A stretch of 64,000 nt of DNA from FEN-1191 sp036490715 (GTDB lineage: Bacteria; Pseudomonadota; Gammaproteobacteria; Steroidobacterales; Steroidobacteraceae): assembly GCA_036490715.1 (NCBI GenBank), contig DASXDL010000037.1:62001-126000 (forward strand), given 5' to 3'. Position numbers and translations under genes: made by a program. The notes beneath the pieces are model-generated. The model was given only the letters and a program-made list of their open reading frames with translations, did not search any database and had not been told where the DNA came from. Shown here piece after piece: positions 50,108 to 59,257 of this stretch. Positions within the stretch are counted from its first letter, which is position 1, and each line of letters begins with the position of its first letter.

Positions 50108-51156
50108 CGTTGCGCCACGCCGAAGTGGTCAACAGCAGCCTCAGTCAGATCATTGAGCCCGCTCTTCACCCGCGCTGCGAAGCCCTGCTTGTTGGCAACG
50201 AACCAACGGCGCGCGGCCTCGCCGATGCTTTCGAGTTGAGCGGTGCTCATGTCCTGGGCGCGCATCACCGCCGAGGTCAGTGCGGCCTCGTCGAAGCGCG
50301 CGATGCGCGCCAGGTTGTGCGCCTCGCCAAGCCGTGCAGCGACCAGCAGGCCGCGATCCGCCTCGATCAGTTCGTTCATGGGTGCCGCATCGGTGACCAA
50401 CGCCACCGCACCGACGCTCATGGCCTCGGCGATGTAGTGGCCCCAGCCTTCGGCTTCCGACACGCACAGATGAAAGCGGTGCGCGTTCTGCAGCGTGCGA
50501 ATTTCCTGGTCGCTGAGGTAAGCGCGCTGGTACACAATGTTGGCGCGATCGCTGCCCGCGCCGGCCTCGGCAGCCTGCGCATCGTCCCGACAGTGCACGA
50601 CGGTCAGTCGGGGCCATTCGGGATGCCGACGCCACAACGTCAGCAGATGCTGAGTCCCCTTGAGCGGACTGCGCCCCGCCAGATGCAGGAAGTACGGCAG
50701 CCTGGGTATCGCGCCCTGCAGGCGGTCCTCGCTATCGAATCCGATCGGCCAGCAGCGCATGCGCAGCGCCGCAAACACCTCGTGCGCCACGCGCGTCTTG
50801 GTCCAGGCTCGGTCGATAACCCCGAGCATTGCCAGATCGCGCCGATCGGTCCACTCCGGATTGGGTACCAGGACGTTGCAGCGCGCCTGATGCACGAATT
50901 GCGGCCATACGTGCTCGAGCATGACGTTGACATCGAACTGCGGGACGTGCGTGCCACTGCCCTGCCGACGGCGCGCGCGCATGGCAATTCGTGTGAACAG
51001 TGAGCGCCGGCGTCGGCGATCATCGCGCTCACAGGGATGCACTGTGACCTGGCAGCCATTGACGCTCAGCGCCGCCTCCAGCAGCGCCAGGTCGCGGGTC
51101 AAGCCGACGCCATTGGATTTGCCGATCAAACGGACCGCAAGCCGTCGCGACGTCAT
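50104..51156 (-). CDS. Glycosyltransferase family 4-like protein
   Basis: 350 residues from ATG 51156; an upstream open frame to 51630 is a shadow of the peptidase gene. The GT-B C-terminal half is clear: YFLHLAGRSPLKGTQHLL, then HLCVSEAEGWGHYIAEAMSV and VALVTDAAPMNELI with the EGWG nucleotide-sugar loop. The N-terminal half is Arg-rich and less conserved. It should transfer a sugar from a nucleotide donor to a surface glycan. Start and the peptidase stop share a base (TAATG), so expression is tied to the exported peptidase upstream. Confidence 0.87.
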   Translation of the reverse strand: MTSRRLAVRLIGKSNGVGLTRDLALLEAALSVNGCQVTVHPCERDDRRRRRSLFTRIAMRARRRQGSGTHVPQFDVNVMLEHVWPQFVHQARCNVLVPNPEWTDRRDLAMLGVIDRAWTKTRVAHEVFAALRMRCWPIGFDSEDRLQGAIPRLPYFLHLAGRSPLKGTQHLLTLWRRHPEWPRLTVVHCRDDAQAAEAGAGSDRANIVYQRAYLSDQEIRTLQNAHRFHLCVSEAEGWGHYIAEAMSVGAVALVTDAAPMNELIEADRGLLVAARLGEAHNLARIARFDEAALTSAVMRAQDMSTAQLESIGEAARRWFVANKQGFAARVKSGLNDLTEAAVDHFGVAQR

Positions 51157-53510
51157 TAGGACCGGTGTCCCGATGGCAGGCGGCCGCCGAGCAGCAGCCC
51201 GGCCGCCAGTATCAGCAGACTGACCAGGCTGAAGCCGCCCCCGCCGCCACCGCTGCTGGCAGCCGTGGCGGCATTGACGGTCAGATTGACCGCGGCCGAA
51301 TTGTTGCCGGCCGCTCCGGTGCAGCTGAGCGTGTAACTGGCGGTACCGGTGGCGTTGGGCGTTACGCTTTGGCTGCCGCTGGTGGCCTTGACGCCGGTCC
51401 AGCTGCCCGAAGCGCTGCAGCTGCTGGTGCTCACCGATGACCAGCTCAGCGTCGCGCTGGCGCCAAGCGTTACCGCAGTGGGGCTGACAGACAATGACGG
51501 CGGTGGCGGCGGCAGCTGCGTCAGCGCCACGTCTGCCTGGACAAAACCGTAACCGCTGTCGAAATTCACGCTGCTGGCCATCGGCGCGGCACTCAGTTGC
51601 AACGCGGTGGCGATCTGCGCGGCGCTCCACGCCGGATTGGCCTGCATCATCAGGGCGGCCGCCGCGGCCACATGCGGGGCCGCCGCCGACGTACCGAAAA
51701 AATCCGGCAGCGCGGCGTTGTCGACACAGCCGGAGATCGTGCTGGTCACGTGCTGCGTGAAGCCCAGGAACGTGTCGTTGACGCCGTCCGGACCCACGAG
51801 CGCCGGTTTCTGGCGCACGGTGGGCGTATTCAGCCGCACGCCCGCGGAGCTGAACAGGATCGGATCACCGCCGGCCGACGAATAGGACTCGAGCACGGCC
51901 GGCGTGCTACCACAGCGCGGCGTGTCCAGATAAAACGCCGCGCCGACAGCAGTTGCACCGGCCGCCCCAGGATGCCCCTGCAGCGTGGCGCTTTGCGTAT
52001 CAAAGGCGTTGATTGAGACCGCGGCCCCATCCGCCTCAAGCGCGAACTTGATGCGGCCGGGTACCGGGCCGCCGGCCAGCCCAATCTGGATGTTCAGATT
52101 GACCGCGTTGGAATAGCCGGCGGCATTGGCCGGATTGCCCACGACCAGGATCTGTACCGGATCCACGCCGGCCGCGTTCGGACCGGTGCAAGTCGTGGTA
52201 CCAGCGGCGGTCTGAAAGTTGATCTGGTCGGAGCCGACCGATCCCAGCACGCATAGATCGAGCGCGCTGGTAGCGCCACCACTGGTGGGAGCGCCGGTCA
52301 CATAGGGCTGATCCCACTCCAGAACCAGCGCGACAAACTCCCCCGGATACAGCGACGGAATCGTGATCGGCAGCATCGTGGCGGTGCTCGCCCCGCTGCT
52401 ATCGAAATTCATCAGCTGCTCACCGGCATTGGGGCCCGACCCGGCACTGACCGGAAACGACAGCGCCGTGCTCTCGTACGAATGGCGGCCGTCGTTGCCG
52501 GCCGACGAGAAGTAGGCAACGCCGGTGGCGGCCACCTGGTCGATGGCTTGGGCCACGATGCCGTCCTGGAAGAACGGCTCATCAAAATAGCCGACATCAT
52601 CGTCGATGACCTGCGCTCCGGCCGCAGCGAGCTTGCCGATGCCGCTGGCAAAATCGGCCTCGCTGTTCTCAGCGGAATAGAAGGCCAGCGCGGCCGCCGG
52701 CGCGACCGCGTGCACGATCTGCAGAATGGCGCGACCCTCATCGCTGAACGGCGGCAGTTCCGGCGCCCCGTAACTGAGGCAGGAGGCTTCCTCCAGCACG
52801 GTGATGCCGGGCGGCAGCGCGCCGCTGCTCTGATCGTCGGCGTAGGTCGCTAAATAGCCGTTGGTGGCATAGCCGCTGAAGCCCGACGCCGGCACGCCGT
52901 CGGTCGCATAGGTCGCGTAACAATTGAAGCTGTCGGAAAGCACTCCGACGGTGATACCGGCGCCGCTGAGGTTCGGGAAGTTGGCGCGGATCGCCGCGCT
53001 GCCCTGGGCGAAATCGCCCTGCGTGGTTACCGGCCCCGCGCGGCTGTGCGGCATCGAGGCACGCGCAAACCGTAACGACGCCAGTTGCGCGGCGCGGGCA
53101 ATCTGGTCCACGGGCAGCCAGCCGCCAACATCGTTGGCGAACATTGCCGGTTCGCGCAGGCCGAGCTTCCGTAGCTGTGTTTGCAGGAGCTGCGGATCGG
53201 CCGTCGTGATCGCGTCGATCAGCACCTCCGGTACGGTGAGCGGCGCCGCCAGACGCAAGCGCGCTGCCGGATTGAGCGCGTGTACCGCGGCAAGCGAATG
53301 ATCCGCGGATGGATCCGCGTCATGGTGCGCTATCTGCGCCAGCGTGCCGTCGAGCCGGGACAGGGCCGCGTGTTCGGCCGCGGTCGAGCGCAGCGCGGCT
53401 CCATACACCTGCAGGCGCGGCCCGGCGGCCGTCCCCGCTTGCGCCGCAACCGCGCAGGCCACGGCCAGCAGCGCGAGCACGGTCCCCGACCCGATTAGGC
53501 GCCCCAACAT
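51156..53510 (-). CDS. Exported S8-family (subtilisin-like) peptidase with GlyGly-CTERM-like tail
   Basis: 784 residues. A signal peptide (about 1-28) and a propeptide-like region precede the catalytic domain with Asp193 (VGVLSDSF), His267 (AILQIVHAVAP) and Ser608 (FFGTSAAAPH). A bacterial Ig-like domain (about 665-745) follows. The end is a six-Gly stretch (about 754-759), a hydrophobic helix and basic residues (GGRLPSGHRS), like the GlyGly-CTERM sorting signal handled by rhombosortase. It would be exported, cut and perhaps anchored at the surface. First gene of a run with three glycosyltransferases. Confidence 0.88.
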   Translation of the reverse strand: MLGRLIGSGTVLALLAVACAVAAQAGTAAGPRLQVYGAALRSTAAEHAALSRLDGTLAQIAHHDADPSADHSLAAVHALNPAARLRLAAPLTVPEVLIDAITTADPQLLQTQLRKLGLREPAMFANDVGGWLPVDQIARAAQLASLRFARASMPHSRAGPVTTQGDFAQGSAAIRANFPNLSGAGITVGVLSDSFNCYATYATDGVPASGFSGYATNGYLATYADDQSSGALPPGITVLEEASCLSYGAPELPPFSDEGRAILQIVHAVAPAAALAFYSAENSEADFASGIGKLAAAGAQVIDDDVGYFDEPFFQDGIVAQAIDQVAATGVAYFSSAGNDGRHSYESTALSFPVSAGSGPNAGEQLMNFDSSGASTATMLPITIPSLYPGEFVALVLEWDQPYVTGAPTSGGATSALDLCVLGSVGSDQINFQTAAGTTTCTGPNAAGVDPVQILVVGNPANAAGYSNAVNLNIQIGLAGGPVPGRIKFALEADGAAVSINAFDTQSATLQGHPGAAGATAVGAAFYLDTPRCGSTPAVLESYSSAGGDPILFSSAGVRLNTPTVRQKPALVGPDGVNDTFLGFTQHVTSTISGCVDNAALPDFFGTSAAAPHVAAAAALMMQANPAWSAAQIATALQLSAAPMASSVNFDSGYGFVQADVALTQLPPPPPSLSVSPTAVTLGASATLSWSSVSTSSCSASGSWTGVKATSGSQSVTPNATGTASYTLSCTGAAGNNSAAVNLTVNAATAASSGGGGGGFSLVSLLILAAGLLLGGRLPSGHRS

Positions 53511-53600
53511 GCGAGCAACTTCGTCAAAGATTTTGACCCCCGGGCTGGTGGTGAGATTAAACTATCGCGCCAACTCATTGTGGATAATCGAATTTAGCGC

Positions 53601-55550
53601 GTGAACGGTCAGCACCAGACCCTGCCGCAGGACACGCTCGACACGCTGGCTGCGTTGCTGAACGCGGGGCGATACCTGGAGCTGGAGCAACAGCTGCAGG
53701 ACCTGCTGACTTTCCATCCGCACGCCGGGCTGGCCTGGCAGCTGCTGGGCGTGGCCCAGCGCCGGCAAGGCAAGGATGCCGTCGAGGCACTGCAGCGCGC
53801 CACCTCGCTGCTGCCACAGGACGCCGCTGCGCACAACAATCTGGGCAATGCGTTGGCGCAGCGCGGGCAGCTGCAGCAGGCGGCCGACAGCTATCGACGT
53901 GCGCTCGCTCTAAATCCCGACAGTGCGCAGGCGCATAACAACCTGGGCAATGCTCTGCAAGGGCTAGGACAGCTCGATCAGTCGGCCGACAGCTATCGGC
54001 GTGCGCTGCAGATCGATCCGGACTACGCCGAAGCGCATCAGAATATGGCCGACGCGCAGCTGCGCCTCGGGCAGCCGGTCGAGGCGATCAGCAGCTACCG
54101 ACGCGCCCTGGCCTTGAGCCCGCGGTTCGTCGAGGCGCATCACAACCTCGCCAATGCACTGTTCGAGGTCGGACGCCTGCCCGAGGCCTTGGCCAGCTAC
54201 CACCAGGCGCTGACGCTGCGCCCGGCGTTCCCCGAGGCGCACATGAACCTGGGCAACGTGCAGCGCGGGCAAGGCATGCTCGAAGCGGCGATCGAAAGCT
54301 ACCGGCGCGCGCTTGCCCTCAGACCCGATCTTGCCGCCGCCCACGCCAATCTAGGCGTCGCGCTGCGACTTCAGGGACACGGCGCACAAGCCGAGGCCAG
54401 CTGCCGTCGCGCACTGACGCTCGAACCGGAATCGGCGTTGACCTTGGCGATGCTGGGCGAGATGCGTGCCGACCAGGGTGCGTTTGAGGAAGCCGAAACG
54501 CTTCTTCGGCGCGCAATCGAGCTGCAGCCGGAGACGGCTGAGGCCTGGATCGGGCTTGCACGGCTGCGGCGATTCACGCCGGCCGACGCCTCCTGGGCGC
54601 TGCAAGCGCAGCGCATCGCGCAGCGGCCGCTAGCGCCGCGCAAGGAAGTGCTGCTTCGATATGCGCTTGGCAAGTACCACGACGACCTTCAGGACTACGA
54701 GCAAGCGTTCGCGCACTATCGTCGCGCCAACGAGCTCAGCAAGCTGTTTCGTCCTTCGTATGATCGCTTGAGCGTGGCACAGAGCATTGATCGGATCATC
54801 GCCGGCCACGACCGCAATCAATCAGTGCCTGCGCGGCGCAATATCAGTACCGTACCGCGCCCGGTATTCATCGTCGGCATGATGCGCTCGGGTACGACGT
54901 TGGCCGAGCAGATGCTGGCCTCAAACCCGGCCGTATTCGGTGCCGGCGAACTGATGTACTGGAGCGACGCCGCCGCGCGCGCAGCCCAGCTGCCTGCCGG
55001 CGCGCCGGATTCGGCAGTGGCGCGACTGGGCGCCGACTACCGGCAGCTGCTGCAGCGGCTCGCGCCCGATGCCGCGTGCGTGATCGACAAGATGCCGGGC
55101 AACTTCCTGCACCTGGGACTGATCCACGCGGCGTTGCCGGATGCGCGTTTCATTCATATGCAGCGCGACCCGATCGATACTTGCCTGTCGATCTACTTTC
55201 AGCACTTCGAGGCCTTCCATCCCTACGCGATCGATCTGGACGACCTGGTGCACTACACCCGGGAATACCAGCGGCTGATGCGCCACTGGCGCGCGCTGCT
55301 GCCACAGCAGACGCTGCTGGAAGTCCGATACGAAGAGCTGGTTGAGCAGCCCGAGCGCTGGACTCGCGCCATGCTGGAATTCATCGGCCTGCCGTGGGAC
55401 CCAGCCTGCCTGGATTTTCAGCGCACCACTCGCAGCGTTCTGACCGCGAGCAAATGGCAGGTGCGCCAGAAACTCAACCGCTCATCGATCGGTCGTTGGC
55501 ACCATTACCAGCGATTCATCGGGCCGCTGCAGCAGCTGCTGGATCGTTGA
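53601..55550 (+). CDS. TPR-repeat sulfotransferase (second copy)
   Basis: 649 residues starting with GTG at 53601. The first half has regular 34-residue tetratricopeptide repeats with AEAHxNLGNA-type helices (for example AHNNLGNALQGLGQLDQSAD and AHHNLANALFEVGRLPEALA). The sulfotransferase half begins with the PAPS loop FIVGMMRSGTTLAEQML at residue 423, and DARFIHMQRDPIDTCLSIYF carries the 3-prime-phosphate site. It is a paralogue of the protein at 20685-22712. It overlaps the AGE-epimerase gene tail-to-tail by 35 bases. Acceptor unknown. Confidence 0.9.
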   Translation: MNGQHQTLPQDTLDTLAALLNAGRYLELEQQLQDLLTFHPHAGLAWQLLGVAQRRQGKDAVEALQRATSLLPQDAAAHNNLGNALAQRGQLQQAADSYRRALALNPDSAQAHNNLGNALQGLGQLDQSADSYRRALQIDPDYAEAHQNMADAQLRLGQPVEAISSYRRALALSPRFVEAHHNLANALFEVGRLPEALASYHQALTLRPAFPEAHMNLGNVQRGQGMLEAAIESYRRALALRPDLAAAHANLGVALRLQGHGAQAEASCRRALTLEPESALTLAMLGEMRADQGAFEEAETLLRRAIELQPETAEAWIGLARLRRFTPADASWALQAQRIAQRPLAPRKEVLLRYALGKYHDDLQDYEQAFAHYRRANELSKLFRPSYDRLSVAQSIDRIIAGHDRNQSVPARRNISTVPRPVFIVGMMRSGTTLAEQMLASNPAVFGAGELMYWSDAAARAAQLPAGAPDSAVARLGADYRQLLQRLAPDAACVIDKMPGNFLHLGLIHAALPDARFIHMQRDPIDTCLSIYFQHFEAFHPYAIDLDDLVHYTREYQRLMRHWRALLPQQTLLEVRYEELVEQPERWTRAMLEFIGLPWDPACLDFQRTTRSVLTASKWQVRQKLNRSSIGRWHHYQRFIGPLQQLLDR

Positions 55551-56682
55551 GCCGGTCGCCGAGTTCGCCGATCGCGCAGATGATGTGATAGAAGCTGCTG
55601 GCCGGCGCGGGCTCGGCCATGAACTGGCCGTCGGGCTTGAGCCGGTCGTACCACAGCCCCGGCGCATCGCCGCGCAGATAACGTCGCAGCCCACGCGCCG
55701 CCTCGGCGGCCAAATGCCAGTAATCCGATTCACCGGTGGTCGCGGCCAGTCGCGCCGCCGCCTTCAGGCGCTCGGTCTGCGGCCATAGCCGCGCCTCGGC
55801 ATTGTGCACGCTGAAATCGTCCAGCAGCTCGTTGATCGCGACGCCGCCGCGCACGCCGTGGGTTTCCCCGATCTGCGCCAGGCGCCGCGCGGCGCGCAGT
55901 GCCTGAAGGTCGCGATCGCTGCGCCAGCACAGCAGCAGCCACGACCATTCGAACTGATGCCCGGGTTCGACGATGCGCCCAGCGATGCCGGGCAATGGCG
56001 ACCACTGCTGGTCAAACTGCTCGCGCAGCGCGCCCGATCCGGCATCGATGAAATGCGTGAGCGCCAAGCCGATGATCTCGTCGGCCAGAGCCCGCCACAT
56101 CGGCTCGTCACTGATCGAGCACCAGCTCAGCGCGGCCTCGAGCAGATGCATGTGCGGATTGGACAGCAGCGGCAGCGCTTCGGGAACTCCGGAGAAGAAC
56201 CCCGCCCCCGGCGCCTTCAGGTGTGTGTGCAGCGCCTGTCGCAGTTCGCGCGCCGTCGCCAGCAGCTCAGGCGTCGGATTGCGAAGCCGGTGGCACTCTG
56301 CCAGCGCCAGCAGCACGAATGCCTGGTCATAGAGAAATGCGCGCTCATCGAGCGACGTGCCGTCGGCGGCCACCAGCGTGCGATAAAGGCCGTCGCCGCG
56401 GCGGTAGTGCCGCAGGAAATAGTCCAGTCCGGCGCTCGCCAGACGCTCTGCTTTAGCGACATCCCAGCCGAGCCGGGCCGCGCGCGCGAAGCTATAGATC
56501 TGACGCACCTGCACCCGGGCGCGCCGCGGCAGGCCAGCGGCGACACCGGTTGCCGTCAGTTTTTCCTGAAAGCCGCCGTGCGCCGAATCGTAGCCGTCAT
56601 GCGCCCAGCGCGGCAGCGCATCGGCCAGCAGCCACCGCTGCAGGGCCCGGTATTCGGCTTGCGCCGACTCAATGGCCGACAT
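55516..56682 (-). CDS. AGE-family sugar 2-epimerase/isomerase
   Basis: 388 residues, the usual size for the N-acylglucosamine 2-epimerase (AGE) family, which folds as an alpha/alpha barrel. Family motifs: RVQVRQIYSFARAARLGW, NPHMHLLEAALSW (two His near 177-179), IVEPGHQFEWSWLL (catalytic His242) and LWPQTERLKAA. Members interconvert mannose and fructose, glucose and mannose, or N-acyl sugars. Because the operon also encodes a fructokinase-like kinase, mannose-to-fructose isomerisation is the best guess. Its start overlaps the MFS gene stop by 14 bases. Confidence 0.9.
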   Translation of the reverse strand: MSAIESAQAEYRALQRWLLADALPRWAHDGYDSAHGGFQEKLTATGVAAGLPRRARVQVRQIYSFARAARLGWDVAKAERLASAGLDYFLRHYRRGDGLYRTLVAADGTSLDERAFLYDQAFVLLALAECHRLRNPTPELLATARELRQALHTHLKAPGAGFFSGVPEALPLLSNPHMHLLEAALSWCSISDEPMWRALADEIIGLALTHFIDAGSGALREQFDQQWSPLPGIAGRIVEPGHQFEWSWLLLCWRSDRDLQALRAARRLAQIGETHGVRGGVAINELLDDFSVHNAEARLWPQTERLKAAARLAATTGESDYWHLAAEAARGLRRYLRGDAPGLWYDRLKPDGQFMAEPAPASSFYHIICAIGELGDRLNDPAAAAAAR

Positions 56683-57946
56683 GGGGCGCGCTGCTCAGGC
56701 GGATCGCAGTCCGCGCCCTGAGGGCTGCGATGCCGAATCCGCTGACACAGGCATACGCTACCAGAGGCACGACGTAGGCGGCGCGCAGCCCCGCAGTATC
56801 GGCGATGTGACCGACCAGCCGCGGCAACAGCGCGCCGCCGACGATGGCCATGCAGAGTAATCCGGATGTGGCCGCGTCCGAGGCGCTCGAGCGTTCCAAT
56901 GTCAGGGTAAAGATCACGGGAAACATGATGGAGTTGAACAGCCCGATCGACAAGGCTGCGACGCCCGCCGCCGCCCCAGGGGTCTGGCTCACGGTCAGGC
57001 ACAGCAACGCGGCGACTGCGGCGGCGATACCCAGCAGCAATGCGGCCCGCACCCGCGTCAGCAACCCGCTGCCGATAAATCGCCCGATCATGGCTCCGCC
57101 CCAATACAGGCTGACCAATTTGCCGGCATGCTCCAGCGAGACGTCGAACACGTCCGGACGGTTCAGGAAGTTGGTCAGGGTGCTGCCGATCGAGACCTCC
57201 GCACCAACATAGAGAAAGATCGCGGCCGCCCCGAGTATGGCCCAGCCCGACCGCAGCGCCTGCAGGATCGAGCCGCCGGTGACGTGCGCCCCCTGCGCCG
57301 CCGCCTGCGTCAAGCGGCCGCGCACGGTGTAGATCCGCAGCGCCAGCAGTGCAATCAGCCCGGCGATCACCAGGAAAGCAAAATCGATATGCCGCAGCGA
57401 CTCGGTGCGCTGTGCCGCGGTCACCTCGGCGGCGCTGCGCGCCGCGAACATGCCTCCGGCCAGGATTACCGAGGACGCCAGGTACGGGGCAACCGCGGTG
57501 CCCAGGGAATTGAACGCCTGCGACAGCGTCAAGCGGAAATGCGATCGTTCCGGCGGCCCAAGCGATGCGGCCAGCGGGTTGGCCGCGACCTGCAGGATGG
57601 TCATGCCGCCGCCGATGATGAACAGCGCCACCAGCACCACGACAAAGGTCTCGAAGTGCGTCGCTAGCGGCATGCACAAACAGCCGACCAGCATGATCGT
57701 CAGCGCCAGCACAATCGCGCGCGCATAGCCCAGCCGCGCCACCAGCGCCGCGGCCGGCAGCGAAACCACGCCGTACGCCATGAAGAACGCAAATTGCGTC
57801 AGCATGACCTCCGCGTACGACAGCTGAAAGATCGCCTTAAGCGATGCGATCAGCGGATCGATGGTGACGGTGATGAATCCCCAGGCGAAAAACAGCGTAG
57901 TGATCCAGCCGAAGGCCGCGCCCCGCTGTGCCTGATCCTGATTCAT
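56669..57946 (-). CDS. FucP-like MFS sugar importer
   Basis: 425 residues from ATG 57946; the frame is open to 58276 over the regulator gene. Twelve membrane segments. FAWGFITVTIDPLIASLKAI near the start and GGGMTILQVAANPLAASLGP are typical of the FucP/NagP/GluP group of sugar:proton symporters, which import fucose, glucose, mannose or N-acetylglucosamine. Start and the ROK-regulator stop share one base (TGATG). It would bring in the hexose processed by the downstream epimerase and the ROK kinase. Confidence 0.92.
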   Translation of the reverse strand: MNQDQAQRGAAFGWITTLFFAWGFITVTIDPLIASLKAIFQLSYAEVMLTQFAFFMAYGVVSLPAAALVARLGYARAIVLALTIMLVGCLCMPLATHFETFVVVLVALFIIGGGMTILQVAANPLAASLGPPERSHFRLTLSQAFNSLGTAVAPYLASSVILAGGMFAARSAAEVTAAQRTESLRHIDFAFLVIAGLIALLALRIYTVRGRLTQAAAQGAHVTGGSILQALRSGWAILGAAAIFLYVGAEVSIGSTLTNFLNRPDVFDVSLEHAGKLVSLYWGGAMIGRFIGSGLLTRVRAALLLGIAAAVAALLCLTVSQTPGAAAGVAALSIGLFNSIMFPVIFTLTLERSSASDAATSGLLCMAIVGGALLPRLVGHIADTAGLRAAYVVPLVAYACVSGFGIAALRARTAIRLSSAPHVGH

Positions 57947-59217
57947 CAGACCGGCGCGCTCGTACGTGCATTCCACGGCGCATCCGGGCTCACCGGATTC
58001 TTCATCAGCGCGAACCGGGTTGGCAGAAAGCGATCGCTGAACGGCAGAATCGCCGCGCCGACGGCCGGTGCGTCGTCCGACATCGCCGCACGCCGGATCG
58101 GTGCCACCGACGGCATGCTCGCGGCGTGCCCACTGATGCGTTCGTTCAGACGACTCGCGAGCCGATCCACCAGCGCCGCCGGAAGGCGGCCGCCAATCAG
58201 GATCTCCTCGGGATTGATCAGGCAGTTGATCGCTACCAGTGTGTCCTCGAGCGCATCGACCGAGGTCTCGATCCAATGGTCGATGACGCGCTGGGCTGGC
58301 TCATCTAGAGTCATCAGTCCCGGCGGCGAGTCGACCCGATAACCCTGAGCCGCCAGACCATCGTACAGCGCTGACAGCGAGACGATGTTCTGCAGTTGCC
58401 GCGACTTGCCACCGAGCTCGCGACGATTGAGCCAGCCAAGCTCGCCGCTGCGACCGGTGGCGCCGCGGAAATAGTGCCCGTCGATCACCAGTCCACCGCC
58501 CAGCGCGGCGGTAATGAGCACGTAGAAGAAGCTCTGATATTGCTGTCCCAGGCCAAACTGCATCTCGCCCATTGCAGCCGCGGCCGCGTCGTTCTCGACG
58601 AATATCGGCACCGGCAGCACGCTCGCCAGTAGCTGGCGGACCGACACCGAGCCCCACAGGGCGTACTCGGGTGGCTGCTCGGGAAGTCCGGCGCGCTGAA
58701 TGTCATCCGGAAACGCCACGCCAATTCCCACCAGCTTGTCCACGCCGATGCCGGCCTTGGTCAGAAGGCGGCCGGCCGAACGACGGAAGAACGATTGCAC
58801 TTGCTCGGGCAATGCGAATTTCACTTCGCGCGAGGAACGTGCCCGGACCTGGCCGGTGAAATCCACGGCTACCAGGGTGATGTGATCGCGATCGACGTTG
58901 AGGCCGAGCGAGTAGCAACCGTCCGGATTGATGACCAGCTTGGTTGCGGGTTGCCCGCGAGCCCCGCGGGTGGTACCGGCCTCGAGAATCAGCCGTTGGC
59001 GCAACAGCCGGTTGGTAATGTTGGCGATCGCCGCGGCGGTCAGGCCCGTGGTCAGCGCCAGATCGGAGCGCGTCACCGGTCCACCGACGCGGATCGCATG
59101 CAGTGTCACGCGCTGATTGTGATCGCCGGCGCGCTCGAGGTTGGTTCCGGACAGATTGCGGCCGGCGACGCCTCCGGCCGGATTGTCGGGACGCTGTGGG
59201 CGCGCTGGGCCTGCCAT
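57946..59217 (-). CDS. ROK-family transcriptional regulator
   Basis: 423 residues from ATG 59217. A winged helix-turn-helix (about 35-90; SDLALTTGLTAAAIANITNR) is followed by the ROK sugar-binding domain (VPIFVENDAAAAAMGEMQFG, ATGRSGELGWLN). The zinc cysteines normally found after GELGH in this family are absent (the segment is RRELGGKSRQLQN), so the domain is probably non-catalytic and zinc-free. It should act as a sugar-responsive repressor or activator of this operon. A 40-base gap separates it from the kinase gene upstream. Confidence 0.92.
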   Translation of the reverse strand: MAGPARPQRPDNPAGGVAGRNLSGTNLERAGDHNQRVTLHAIRVGGPVTRSDLALTTGLTAAAIANITNRLLRQRLILEAGTTRGARGQPATKLVINPDGCYSLGLNVDRDHITLVAVDFTGQVRARSSREVKFALPEQVQSFFRRSAGRLLTKAGIGVDKLVGIGVAFPDDIQRAGLPEQPPEYALWGSVSVRQLLASVLPVPIFVENDAAAAAMGEMQFGLGQQYQSFFYVLITAALGGGLVIDGHYFRGATGRSGELGWLNRRELGGKSRQLQNIVSLSALYDGLAAQGYRVDSPPGLMTLDEPAQRVIDHWIETSVDALEDTLVAINCLINPEEILIGGRLPAALVDRLASRLNERISGHAASMPSVAPIRRAAMSDDAPAVGAAILPFSDRFLPTRFALMKNPVSPDAPWNARTSAPV

Positions 59218-59257
59218 GAATCTACAGTAACCTGTTGGACGCGCGGCAGCGACCGTA

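Noticed and set aside
53601..54560. DNA tandem repeat
   Set aside because: The periodicity is the 34-residue tetratricopeptide repeat at protein level; the DNA copies are too diverged for a tandem DNA repeat.
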